DNA from: Cucumis sativus
Lineage: Eukaryota; Streptophyta; Magnoliopsida; Cucurbitales; Cucurbitaceae
DNA length: 64,000 nucleotides
Direction of reading: 5' to 3'
NCBI RefSeq assembly: GCF_000004075.3
Contig: NC_026657.2
Location: forward strand, 8,432,001-8,496,000
Below are positions 50,818 to 63,098 of the stretch, in pieces. The notes below the pieces were generated by a model. That model saw only the letters and a program-made list of their open reading frames with translations, searched no databases and was not told the origin of the DNA. A program made the position numbers and the translations under genes. Within the stretch, counting starts at the first letter, position 1. Every line of letters begins with the position of its first letter.

Positions 50818-52961
50818 TCATGTTTAATTAAGCCTCTCTCCAATACTTGTTTCATTTATTGAACTTCCCATATCACTTGTAATTGAACCATGTAGGTTAA
50901 ATTTTATGATCTTTGGGGTGTATGTTAACAATTATGTTACTGTATCGTAATATATCAATTATTTGAAGGTGGGATATTTGAACATATGATCGTATCGTTG
51001 AGGATATCTGTTTCTATCATTAGTTTCGTTTTTGTACTTCCAAGTTTTGACGTTTAAAGAGAATCTAATACTAGTCTCGTTACAATCTAATTATCCAATC
51101 GTTAGAAATCTTTCTAGAAATTTTGTCCCTTTTTTTTTTTTTGGCCATTTTGATTTTCATTATCATTCATTTTAATTTTCGTCAAATAATGTTTAAATTT
51201 TTTTTCAAAGTTGAGTGGTGGAGTCATGGGCTTCCAAATGCCATTTTGGCTTATAGAATACGAAAGTGTGAATACTTTTTTGACTTAGAAAGATTTAAAA
51301 AGTGTGGTTTAGGAAAGAAAAAATTATGCATTGGAATTGGGAAGGCTTTAGGCGTACGACATGTCGGAAACCCCTCCTCCTTAGATCCGTAAATATTGCA
51401 AAACAAATAGAAAGCGTAAACTCAAAACGTCAACCAATCCTATTCCTACCAATGTAAGTTATTATACATTATGTGCATGAAAAAATTAACCACAAAATTA
51501 AGAGTTGTTTTATTTTTAAAAAATCAGGAGTTATTTTATTTTCAAAAATAAAATATGATATTTTATTTAATTGTACTTGTAAATATATTAAATATATTCA
51601 ACAATTTTGTCATTCAAAATAAAATTTTCATTATTTCATATATTAGGGAAGAAAAGTTATTTGAAATAACAACAAATTTTACCGAAAATTTTCTATTTTT
51701 TGCTTGGTTGTATCTATACATATTAGTTAAGATTTTTTTTTTTCACAAAACTGAGATCTATGCATTTACCTTTGAAATCACTTTTATTATATTCAAAATC
51801 ACTCAATCACTCAAAAATAATTGCATTTAAGATTTTTAAGCTTTTAAATACAATTTTCATATCATCCAAAGTTGTTTAAATCACTAAAAACATTTTATAT
51901 ATTGATTTTAAAAATAATTAAAATCATTTATATCTATTTTAAAATCAGTCAGTTATTTTTCAATGATTTTTCAACAAAATTAACTGATAATGAGCTTGTG
52001 TGTGCTTTAATTTTTTTTTTCTCCTCTAAATTTCTACAAATCCAGTAATTTTATGCATATAAGTATTTAAAAAAGAATAGTTTGTCAACAAAATTTAACA
52101 TGTATTCATATTTTAATTAAAAATGTCGCTTTCTAAATGTTAACCAAAGGACGCGTACGTTGATTTATTTTCCTTCAAACTTGTATGAATAAGTTTCAAA
52201 TTGAAAACAATGCATTATTCCAAATCCAAACGCCATATCATCCTTTTATTATTTTCAATATTTGTATTTTAAGATGGCTTTGAAATGTATTTTAAGAAAA
52301 ACAAATTACTCAATTACTCCATTATTGACTTGTCTAACTTAAAAAATTGAAACTTACAAAATATAGTAAAAATAAAAATAACAATAAATTTCAGTAGTTT
52401 TTATATCAAAGTTTGGAGGTCAATTTTTCAAAGCATTTATCACTGTGTGGTCAACTTTTCTATGCATTTACCACTAAGTAGAATATTTTATTTATTTTAT
52501 AAATATTTTCAATCATTTTGCCATTTTATAAGTAATATTTTTAAATTTAAGTAAAATAATATTTTTTTTCTCTAATTTCTTTTAGAAAAATGGTACGAAA
52601 TAGAAAATAGACCATCCATTTTATTTTGTAAATAATAATAATGGAGAAGAATGGCTTTACTTTTGTGTTTATTGGTTTTTTTAGGATAAATAGTTGGTAA
52701 AGAATATGGAGAATCGAATTTAAGAAAATATTTATATGCGGTGATAGAGTTTTGTTATGTAAATATTTTAATATATTTAAAAAAAAGGCCAAATATATTT
52801 ATAAAAATTAAAATAAAGTCAAATCATAGTTATTGAAATTAATAAAAGATAATAAGTAAAATTAATTAAACTAAAAAATCATTGACTTCATCTCCACTTA
52901 AAGCCCTTTAACAACATAAATCTAAGAGTCCCTCCGTTAACAGAAATTAAAGAGAGAAGCC
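50818..52961. other. AT-rich intergenic, no gene seen
   Basis: ROP 3' UTR at the left, then very AT-rich DNA with T and A runs (for example 51129-51142 and 52010-52020). Frames of 80-90 codons on both strands are Phe/Ile/Lys-rich and fit random AT-rich sequence. The last 60 bp are the leader of the glycosyltransferase-like gene. Confidence 0.6.
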
Positions 52962-55900
52962 ATGGATTTCCCGCCCAAGAAACCTCCTCTCCTAACTTAT
53001 GCATTCCTCCTACTCTTTTTCATCTCTTCATTTCTTCTCATTCTTGCTCCTTCTTCCTCTCTTAATCCGCTCCTCTTTTTCCCCTCTACTTTCCAATGCA
53101 ATCGCTCAAATTCTGTATGTCTTCTCTGATCTCTCTTCAGAATATCCTCTCTGCGTTTTTAAATATATATCGTGTTACGAATTTCGATTATTTATTGTTT
53201 TTCAATTTATACAGGTTGAATCACTCCAGTATTCTTCTGGTGATGCACTTGGTTTTGCGTTAGAGAAAGCGGCTATGGCGAATAAGACAGTTGTAATTAC
53301 TGTCATAAACAAGGCGTATGCCGATCAAGGTGTTAGAGATGATACTACAATGCTTGATGTGTTTCTTAGTGGTTTTTGGTTGGGAGAAGATACTCGAAAA
53401 TTGCTTGATCATCTTCTTCTTGTTGCCGTTGATCAAACGGCATATGATCGTTGCCGATTTCAGCGGCTGAATTGCTTCAAGTTGGAGACGGAAGGAGTTG
53501 ATTTCGGTGGAGAGAAGCTATATATGTCTGAGGAATTCATCAAAATGATGTGGAAAAGAACTTTGTTCCTTCTCGAAGTTCTTAAACGCGGCTACAGTTT
53601 CATTTTCACGGTAAACACATTTTCGTACTCCTTCTCTTTCATTGATTTTTTCTTGATCTCCGAGTAGATCATCCTCGTTCATCGTTGAATTAGATCATCG
53701 TATAAGATTTTTTGTCGACGATTTTGAGAAATCGTGGAGCAGTATATCTCGCCGGAGATTTGAATTTCTCGGAATCGTGGCTTTGTTTAGAAAGATTTTT
53801 CAAAATATTCAACTGATTTTTAGAACACACTAGTTTTGATTCGTTTCAAATTATCATTAAAATATACCACATAACTAAATCTTCGATTTTCTCGTAACCA
53901 TCATTTTCCTCTTTAGCATTGCATTTCATAATTTTTAAGAATCTGATCTTCTTCAAATTTTTTTTCTTAAACTAAGGGGATTTTACCGTATGTAATTTTC
54001 AACTAACAAAAAACACTTCTAAGAATCTTTTATTACAATTTTAATTTTATTCCACAATTTTTTTACTAATTTTAATTCTAATCATGAATTTGAAATAGTT
54101 CCAATTTTGTAGTAGGTATCATATGAATTTGGAAAATAAAAGTATCCCACATTGGTTTCCACAAAATCCTAGATATCATAACAACATTATTGTTATTATT
54201 TCCAATTTCTAAGATCATCTACCCAACATTTAAAAAAAAGAAAAAGAAAGCTTCCATTTCAATTTCCACTATATATATATATATATATAATCTATATTTC
54301 TTCATGAATAAAGTTGATTTTATCTTTTAGTTTATAGTTTCATAGATTACATAGTGATACTAATCTAATTGATTTTAACCAAAAACGATTTTCTATGGAG
54401 CTCAAGTCTAGGTCAACATTAATTTGTATGATCTTTCATTCTCCAATAAGTTTGATCTCTAAGCCATAATTGTTTACTAAAAAAGTTCATTCCGGATTGT
54501 TAGATGAATATAATAACATGAAATAAGATAGGGACTAGGGAGAGAGATAATTTTTGAAAACATAATATATATATATATATAGGAAGTTCAAATTTTATAA
54601 AATAGACGTTATCGAGAAGAGTCTTTGGATGAAGTTGCTGCATATGGTGTTGCATTATTTATTTTGCTTAAAGCCCTCGAAGTACTCTACACTTTGTTGT
54701 TTCATAGGCGTAATTCATATATATTTTTTTAATTAAAAATTAAAAATTGAAATAACAAACCATGAATTGGAAGTACTTATGGAAAGTTTTTTCTTTTAAA
54801 ATTTTAACTTACATTACAATTTTGGTTAGAGGTTTGATTGAATTTGGCTCGATTTTAATTCTAATTTTTTTTTCAAGTACTCTCGATATATTTAAAACTT
54901 GATAAAATAAACGGACTCCAATAATATTTGAAAATATTGTTTCATTTTAGTTTTTATATCATTAATTTTCTTCTTTAGTTAAAATTTAGTCTCCAATGAT
55001 GCATTTTTACGAAATCTAGGTTACACATATATCACATATATATATTTGCATATTATATGATTATATGAGTTTAGGTTTAGTTATATTTAGTGAATAGTTT
55101 CATTTTTTTAAAAAAAAAATCTGATCATTTTAAGATTTATCGAATCTAGAATGATTCAAAACATGAGCATTGAATATAGTAGGGGCCGGTGATCATCGGT
55201 CGGACAAAGAGATTTTGTAAAATTCGAGACCGAAAACTGACAACCCATGGATCGTTCTTTTTTTTTTTTTTGCTAGGTTTTCCTTCTGTTCATCCTTAAT
55301 AGTCCATTAGGCTTGACAACCTTACTTTTACGTTATTGGATTTGGATTATATCTTTTAGGTTCGGTTGATTTTTTGAAATCTTTTAATTAAATCGTAATT
55401 TGAATAGTTTTTCGGTGTCGATGGTTATCGAGACGAAAATTGATGTATGGAAAGGAAATTGTTATTTTGGGTTATTATTATAGTTAAATGTTTAACTAAT
55501 TATGGATTGAACAACACAGGATACGGATGTAATGTGGCTAAGGGATCCATTTCCGAAGCTAAGCAAAGATGAAACAGAAGATCTTCAAATTAGCACGGAT
55601 CATTTCAATGGAAATCCATGGTCTCAATCCAATCCCATCAACACCGGCTTCTACTTCGTTCGATCCAACAACAAAACCATTGCTCTCTTCGACAAATGGT
55701 ATTCCATGAAGAACAACACCGCTGGCCAGAAGGAACAGGACGTTCTCTTCAATCTCATCCGTGCCGGCATTTTTCGGCAACTAAATCTCAAGGTTAGGTT
55801 TCTCAACACTCTCTTTTTCAGTGGGTTTTGTCAAAAGAGCAGTGATTTTCATCAAGTTTCCACTGTCCATGCCAATTGCTGCCGCACCATCGTCGCTAAG

Positions 55901-56017
55901 ATCAGCGATCTGAGGGCTACCCTCGGCGATTGGAAACGGTTTAGAAAGTCGACGAATGCGTCCGAGATTTTCTGGTGGACGGATCATGTGGGATGTAAGA
56001 GGTCTTGGAAACATTGA
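52962..56017 (+). CDS. Nucleotide-diphospho-sugar transferase (At1g28695-type)
   Basis: Three exons, 52962-53114, 53215-53610 and 55520-56017, give 348 aa. A single N-terminal signal anchor (about 10-29) follows MDFPPKKPP, so this is a type II Golgi-type membrane protein. The catalytic-type domain has NKTVVITVINKAYAD, then RCRFQRLNCFKL, and DTDVMWLRDPFP with the DxD metal/nucleotide-sugar site at 184-186. INTGFYFVRSNNKT, QKEQDVLFNLI and a C-terminal HANCCRTIVAKISDL segment complete the family pattern. This is the plant family of uncharacterised proteins around At1g28695/At1g28710, related to RRA/XEG113 arabinosyltransferases by fold. Donor and acceptor are unknown. Intron 2 is about 1.9 kb and holds two AT microsatellites. 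Confidence 0.93.
54270..54289. repeat. (AT)n microsatellite in intron 2
   Basis: About ten AT units in the large intron of the sugar-transferase gene. A second run of about nine units lies at 54564-54581 in the same intron. Confidence 0.95.
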
Positions 56018-56993
56018 TGGAGATTTCCGGCAGATGTAAATCGATTATTCTTTAGGATGATGATATATGATGTAGAAATTACCGTTTTAAATGTTTGAAT
56101 TTGTATGTTTACCTTATCTGTCGAAGGAGAAGTACATTGCCTTTTCTAACCACTTTTTAACAATCGTGGACTCTCATGTCTAAAGTCATTTGTAGAAAAG
56201 AAAGTACATTGCCTTTTCTAACCACTTTTTAACAATTGTGGACTCTCATGTCTAAAGTCATTTGTACAAAAGAACTAGCTTTAAATATTCTCAGTAAAAG
56301 ATCATATTAAATAAGTAAATCAAATGAAAAAGATACGACAATTAAATAAAAATGAGTCAAAAAGCACGGTTGACAAACTTTCAAGACTACGTATCAATTA
56401 CTACCTCCATGAGCATCGATGATGATTAACCATTGCTCAAGTTTGAGAATTGGGACTAAATACTAGGAGGAGAATTGGGACTAAATACTAGGAGGCAACC
56501 ACCGACAAACTCGCATTGCTCGGGTTTGAGAATTGAAACTAAATACTAAGAGACAACCACCAACAAACTCACAAATAAGTAGTGAATACGTTTGACTTGG
56601 ATAGATGAATTTGAATTCTAATTGTAATTTAAAATTATTGATTTTATAATTTTTTTATTCCGATGATATACTATGATATATAGAATAGGTTCAAATACAA
56701 AAATCATTTTGCTAGATTTAAAAATATTTTCAACAGTTATTATTTAAAATAATTTATCTTTAAACAAATTTACAAACATCTCCTAACAACAACAATCAAT
56801 TTAATTAATAAACTCATCTAAATGCCCCAATAAACAATTTAGACAAGTAGTGCAATTAATTAGTTTTATACAAAAGTACGATAACACAAATCAGTTATAT
56901 TGAAAAGATTCCTCATTCTCTCTCCAAATGGCCAAAATGGAAAAGGAAAGTGACCCTCTTGAAAATCGGCATATAAAATTTCTATTTTATAGT
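56018..56993. other. Convergent 3' regions with tandem duplications
   Basis: It lies between the 3' ends of the sugar-transferase gene (+) and the cyclophilin-like gene (-). It holds the 72-bp tandem duplication at 56131-56274 and a second nested repeat at about 56431-56560, in which a 25-bp unit (AGAATTGGGACTAAATACTA core) occurs twice and an 83-bp period (CATTGCTC..GTTTGAGAATTG) twice. No gene is seen. Confidence 0.7.
56131..56274. repeat. 72-bp tandem duplication (2 copies)
   Basis: Units 56131-56202 and 56203-56274 differ at only a few positions. The repeat begins just after the sugar-transferase stop codon region and probably lies in its 3' UTR. Confidence 0.93.
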
Positions 56994-59900
56994 TCAGTCA
57001 GTCTTCGTTCTTTTTAATCGAAAAGGAATTGGTTTTTCCAAAACAGAGACATTTATGTTATACCAATTCTCGGATTTTGTAGGAAGCTGTGCTATTTTCT
57101 CTACCATTTCCATGTCTTCTGGAAGAATAGAACCAAACACAGTGTACGCCTTACGCCATTCGTCGTGGTTGGCGAGGCTGATAAAAAATTCCGGGCCTGA
57201 ACCAACCCAAGCAATGGATCCTCTTCTAATGGCTGGACAATCTTCCTTGGGATTCTCCTTGAATATGACTCCATGTGCTTCAAGAGTTCCTTGGATTAGA
57301 GCAAAAGGAGGACCATATGGAGCCTATAAAGCACACAAGAAAAGAAAATGGAAAATAACACATTAAAATATACTCAAATATAAACGATAACCGAACTACA
57401 AGATGAACTAAGTCTTTGATTTGAATTCTTTCGATCTTAATATCAGCCTTGTGGCCTAATTCACCCATGGAAACATTCTCAGCATAGTGATTACTTAAAT
57501 CTTTTAGAGCAGTGATAATGAGCTTGCATCTCAGTAAGCTATTAAAAAGTAGAGCCCGTTACGCTTACATTGTCGATATGATCCCCATTGGAAAACCAGA
57601 AGGTTCCGCGACTTTCAGCACGATGAAATTGGCAACCAACATAAGAGCTCAATGCTAAGAGCTCGAGAATAAAGTTCACAGAATGAGGAGCGCAGTCAGG
57701 AAAAAGCTGGGAGAGAGAGTCAAATATCAATTTTATACTCCTTTATGGTTGATGAATGCTGCATAAAATACAAGGAACGTAAAAGAACAAAGAGAGGGAA
57801 GATAAATCTAAAATCAATTTTTAAAAAAACTAAAACCCCTATGACAAGATCATAAATTTTTGTTTTCCCAAAAAACCCCCAAAAAGAGGCTCTGGTAGAG
57901 GAAGGTATTGAACAAAACATTTTAATGAGAAAAAACTTCATTTGGTAGATGACAGTAAAAAGAAACAAGGAGTGAGTGTGAGTGATTACTAAACTAACTA
58001 TTGCCAATGGTAAGAATATTAAAGAAATTCTCAGATTGAACCAAGTGACTGCCAAAAAATATAAAAGCTAAATTATTTACAAATATATGTAAAAAAAGAA
58101 TCCCAACCCAACTTATGTCGTAGGTTCCAACATTTGTCTGATGTTTCGAAAAATTTATGAAAAGCCAAGGGTTTATATTGCACCTCTTGAAAGAAGAATG
58201 ATACTTTTTTAAACAAAAGGGCAAAGCCTGGGGGTAGATTTTATAATTTAAGCCAAAAGATAATTCTACCAGATATTGGATCTCTTAAACTAGGGCATTA
58301 GTTACAGCCCTAAAAGCCAAGCAGGCTATGACAAAGCATAGTTATAGTTTTAGTTTTAGCCGCCAGTTAAATAAGCATTGAATGACCATATTTTTTTATT
58401 GGAAGACAAGAACCAAAAACAAGTAAACTACAAGCTTTAGAAGTACAAATCTGAGACGATGTCATGAAAGAGACTTCTTGAAGATGAAGAAAATAACGAA
58501 CCTTAATGCGAAAGGATCCATACTCTGTCTCCATGCGAATTATTCCCTTTAAAACAAGATAAGGAGAGGTTATTTATTAATCGAGGCTCAAACAGAATAC
58601 AATTGAAGACTGGATGAGAAGTTCTGCATTTAACCATTATTTTATTCAACTGCTTCATTTACATCTCACATTATTAAGTTGATTATTAGAAGGGACATAT
58701 TAGTAATTAGTTAATAAGGTGGTTAGGGTTTTAATTACAAATAGAGGGTTTGGGCTGAGAGCAAGTTATGAAGAAATTTGTAGTGAATTGGCTTGGGTGG
58801 GAGTTTGGGAGAGTCTAGTCCTCTAGGGCTGGGTTACTTGTTCTTGTGATGTAAAGCTTATATTTTAACATATTGTTCATATTTGATTGTTCTTGAGTTG
58901 TTGGGTGTCCTTGAGTATCTCTTGGTTGGGATCCTAAAGGAACCATCCCCTAACTATTAGTTTCTAAAACTTGAGTCCAAATAGAAACTTACTTTACTAC
59001 ATAAAAGAACATAGTATTTCTTACAATCTACTGTCCTCACGTATTCGCATGAAACTGAATCCATTCAAACCCCTATCTTACTACTTCGAATCAAACAAAT
59101 TCAATGAAACAATAACAATATGCACTGGTAAACAACATCCAATATAATCACAAAACCTTAGATACACTGAATGAGGTTAAATGAATTGCAAAGTACCTCA
59201 GTTTTCCCAAACATGAGGCCAGAAGTCCACATGACTTGATCTCCTGAGGCTCTTATGTCAGGGCTCAAAATATCCTTTTGTTTCTTCAACCAGCACTGGC
59301 AGGCAGGTAAAACTATAAATATAATCTTCAAATTAATCAAAATGAAATAAATTCACCGAACTAAACCAAAGAGCCTTTGTTGAATTCTGATGAAATTAAC
59401 GAATGTTCCTTCATTTTGCCATGTACAACAACCATCGACCAGGAAACTCCGTAAAGAGAAACTGGAAACTGGATATATTGACCGATTTGTATTTGCAATA
59501 CCAACTTGCATGCACATGATAATGAACCATCTAAAATTGAGCTGCTTTCACAATTTCTTGATCATGGTTTTCGTATTTTCAAGAAAAACCAAAACAAAAT
59601 GATTATAAACAGGGCCTAAAGATATATTTGACACCAGCTTAATGTTCTTCCATATACTCATCCTTTAGGCTGCCATGAGTGGCATCAGAATTAACTCAAC
59701 AACAATGGAACAGAACCAGAAGGGGAGATAAGAAAAAAATGATAGTCCGAAGTCATACCTCACCAAAATGTGGTCCGCAAGCCTTGGAATCACCACAGAA
59801 CACCCAAGAATCACACCAACACAGTCCACTGTGACCATCACACATGGCTTTGCAAGCCAAACAACACTCCCTCGATGAATTGAGCTTAAAATCAGAACCC

Positions 59901-60145
59901 CATTTCACAGCATCTCCCCACAGCTCCAAATGATCAATACCTCGGCAACACTCTTCGTTGTGCTCCCCACTCTTGAAAACACCGCCATTATTAACAAAAT
60001 CGGAAGTAGAAGAAACCTCGACGGAAGTCGGCCGAATAGACCCAATTAAGCACCGATAGACCATAAAGCAGGAAGAAATACCCATGAGGAAGACGATTGT
60101 AAGCGCACAAACACCACGGACGGCGTCACTTTGCCTCCGGCCCAT
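56994..60145 (-). CDS. Membrane-anchored cyclophilin-like protein, likely inactive
   Basis: Five exons, 60145-59759, 59295-59197, 58546-58502, 57706-57569 and 57323-56994, give 332 aa. A short basic N terminus (MGRRQSDAVRG) precedes one transmembrane anchor (about 11-30). A Cys-rich segment (about 64-135; pairs such as ECC, CWC and CLACKAMC) follows, then a cyclophilin-like domain (about 163-325; VETEYGSFRIK-like start, FHRAESRG, FGSILPEDMEMV). In active cyclophilins FHR is followed by FMxQGGD; here that stretch is replaced and the Gln of QFFI is missing, so prolyl isomerase activity is doubtful. The Trp before the VFG motif is kept (EWRKAYTVFG). It is probably a secretory-pathway lumenal or apoplastic domain facing away from the cytosol. 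The start is the first in-frame ATG. I do not know a function. Confidence 0.9.
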
Positions 60146-63098
60146 CTGATCTGTAGAACTGAAATTACCAACGGCAGGGTATTTGGCTGATGGGTTTTCT
60201 ATAAATGCGTTCAAGGAATTGTCAAAGGTTCATATTATGACGAATGGAGAACAAGAATGGATGGCGATGACAGCGAGGAACGGCGAAAAGATGGAGAAAT
60301 CTTGCCGTTTACGTCCAAGTTTCCTTCTTCTCATACTATGTTGGCAATGAATTTTACTTTTAATCCTCAATCGGTTATTGTTTGCATTGGTGGAACCACA
60401 CAAAAAAGGAATTGCCGTTCCATTTTCCTTTTTCCGGTGAGAACCAGACTCACCAAAACCAGAATTCCACCGTTGGTCATAGAACACGCACTAAAAAAAG
60501 AGGTTTCGATACAAACTATTTACACTTGTAATTCCCCCCAAAAAAAACACTTACTAAAAATCGAAGAAAACTTAGATGCTGCCGGGCAGCAAACCACCTT
60601 TTCCCGCCCAGCCACGTGGCATAACTTCGTGGCACGTTTACGTTTATCTTAAATTTTTAAAATGCGTCCTTTGTTTCCAATTATCACTTTCTCAATTTGG
60701 CCATTCACCGAAATTCCCTTTTCAGTTGTAATCCATTAATGTCTTCAGGTTTTTGAAACCATATCCAAATTTATCCATTAGTTTTTATTAAATTAACAAT
60801 TGTTATTAGGAACGAAACCCCCCAAATTCACGTCTTATAAATGTTATCCATTAGTTTCAATTTTTAATAAATTAAAAACTCTAACTAATTTTCATAAATA
60901 ATAAGAAATTAAAAGTTCAAAAGAAGGGAGAACTAAACGCACAAACATTAAAAAAAGTCATCTTTAGACTGGGAAAATGATCATTAGAGGTGTTTATAAA
61001 AAGTCATGATTCAAATATCGCAATCAACCCATCCCGTAGGATTTGGGTTGGGTCAAAAATAGGACAAAGGGTACAATTCTAAGATATTATAGTAGAATGC
61101 AACGCCGCAGCTTAGTAGTATATTAATTCTGACCCGATAATAGAGCAATATTCAAATGGAAATTTGTCGTTTTTTTTTGTTGAGAGTTCAATGGATGGTG
61201 GATCTGGATAGCTGTTGTTAACAGTACTTTGAAACGATGAACAAAAGCAAAGAAATCACACTTAATTACGTAAACCACAACCTACAATACAATGTAACAA
61301 ATCATAGGATCACCAACGACGTTGAACATTTGAGTGTTTCGCCCTTGAAAAGCTACAATAACTGGAAAATCATTTGGAGTAAAAATGCTGGAAACAAACA
61401 AATATTATTTATTTGATTGATTGAAATTTAGCCTAAGTTTACATGATATTGAGTTGGCTCTGGGCATTATACACAAATACAAATAAAGATGATAAGAAGC
61501 AAGCACAAATAAAGAACCTTTTAGGTACCCAACAAAGCAGTCTGCCCTGCACCAACAAAAGCAACTCCACCTGGTGTCTTACACTTCACTCAAATAAAAT
61601 CAATATCCTGAAACACTTCGCAACCAATATAACAATGTACAAAGAACCCTTGCATGTTTAAAGACCTGACTACCCTTCGTCAACTAACAATAATAATTCT
61701 TACTATAATAATAATAACAATCAAATCAATCACCAAAAGCTGTACTGAAAAATGAAGTGTCAAAAGGATGAAGAAAAAGGGCTAGGACGTCCTTAAGTTT
61801 CCAAAACAAAACCATTTCGCCAATAATTCTGAAGACAGATGAAAAGTCATTGTGTATCAGAGCACACAACTTGAAAGAAGAAACATCATAGTCTGTTGTG
61901 TGTCATAAATTCTTACGTCCGAATTAATTAATTCCAAACAGGAAAGAAGAAATCAGAGTCAGGGTTTTGCTTCCAACTTCAACTAGACTTTGGCACCCAC
62001 ACTCCAAAATCTTTTGCTTCCAAACAAAACGAAACACTGATGTCAACCCTTTTGAACACTATGGAAGAGTCGGAGTAAAAAATAAACACAACACTTAATT
62101 TTCTCCATGGGGGTAAACACGACCTCTTTAGCAGAACAACTTCAATAGCAAATACTCCACCTTAGTCTAAGATAAAAAAACCATCTTTTTCAACAAGAAA
62201 TGAACCCTCAGTTCCAAATCAACAATACCAATAAGTCATAAAACATATTTATTAAAAGCTCCAGTAAATCTCTAAGTTATGTCATCAAATAAACACTTAA
62301 AATATATGGAACAAAAGTCCAGAATCTTTTAACCATTACTAGAGAATATCCAAAAACTTGATGTTTCTTGCATCATCATCAAAATATCAAATGACCACAC
62401 AGGCAAATTTACCCATCAATCAAAATATGGCTTTTGCTAACTGTTGGTCAGCCCTACAAAACCATTGAGAGGGTTTCCATGACTACATTAGTCCAAAAGG
62501 GATCAAAAAGAATATTCAATTTCCTCACTTGTCCCCCAATGCCATAATTCATGTCCATACTCCAAAATGAAAAACGAAGCAAGAACATCACCTTCAATGT
62601 TCTCTAGAGAAAAACATAAATGCAACTTATGAGAGAATATGCACAATCAGGCACGTCTTTCTTCATTTCTGAATATGTCACAAGTTCCCTTACATGGTCC
62701 AATCCAGAATTACAAATATCAAAAACCAGCAAGGTCTTAACAACTTAACCAGTATGGTCCATCATTCAATACATATTCTAGAAATAAAGTTCAGAGGCGG
62801 TTATAATCTTGATAAAGTTTCTTCCCAGAACTGTAGGCAGATAGATAATGCACGCTTCCCAACATTGTCCACATCCTATAGAAGCCTCTTTTTCATATTG
62901 AGTCTGTTCCATAAACAGATAACTTGTGACCATATTGTTCCACTTCCACCATTCACAGTCTTCTTAGAAAGAAGAATGGCATTCTTCTTAGGGAGAAAAA
63001 TGTCTCCAACATAGAAAAAGCAGGAGGGGATATGCAACGAAAAAGAGAGAATAATCATGGCAAGAATAGAACAATCAAAGTACAGTATGTGACTCACA
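60146..63098. other. Promoter of cyclophilin-like gene and 3' region of hnRNP Q-like gene
   Basis: The first 500 bp are the upstream region of the cyclophilin-like gene (-). A + strand frame of 131 codons at 60257-60652 overlaps it and looks like chance. From about 61250 to 63098 the DNA has moderate complexity with no coding frame. It probably includes a long 3' UTR, possibly spliced, of the RNA-binding protein gene, plus intergenic DNA. Confidence 0.5.
60599..60618 (-). promoter_or_regulatory. E2F-like site and G-box upstream of cyclophilin-like gene
   Basis: TTTTCCCGCCC (about 60599-60609) fits the E2F consensus, and four bases on is CACGTG (60613-60618), a perfect G-box within GCCACGTGGC. 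They lie about 460 bp upstream of the cyclophilin-like start codon; no other gene start is near. E2F and bZIP/bHLH factors bind these cores in plants. Use in vivo is inferred. Confidence 0.4.

Noticed and set aside
58680-58980. Possible LTR-like fragment in an intron of the cyclophilin-like gene
   Set aside because: Phrases such as TTAATAAGGTGGTTAGGGTT and ATTACAAATAGAGGG suggest an LTR, but I cannot find matching ends or a target duplication, so it is not called.
60257-60652. A 131-codon + strand frame upstream of the cyclophilin-like gene
   Set aside because: It overlaps the antisense gene's leader and promoter, has no recognisable motif, and an opposing frame covers the same bases. Probably chance.
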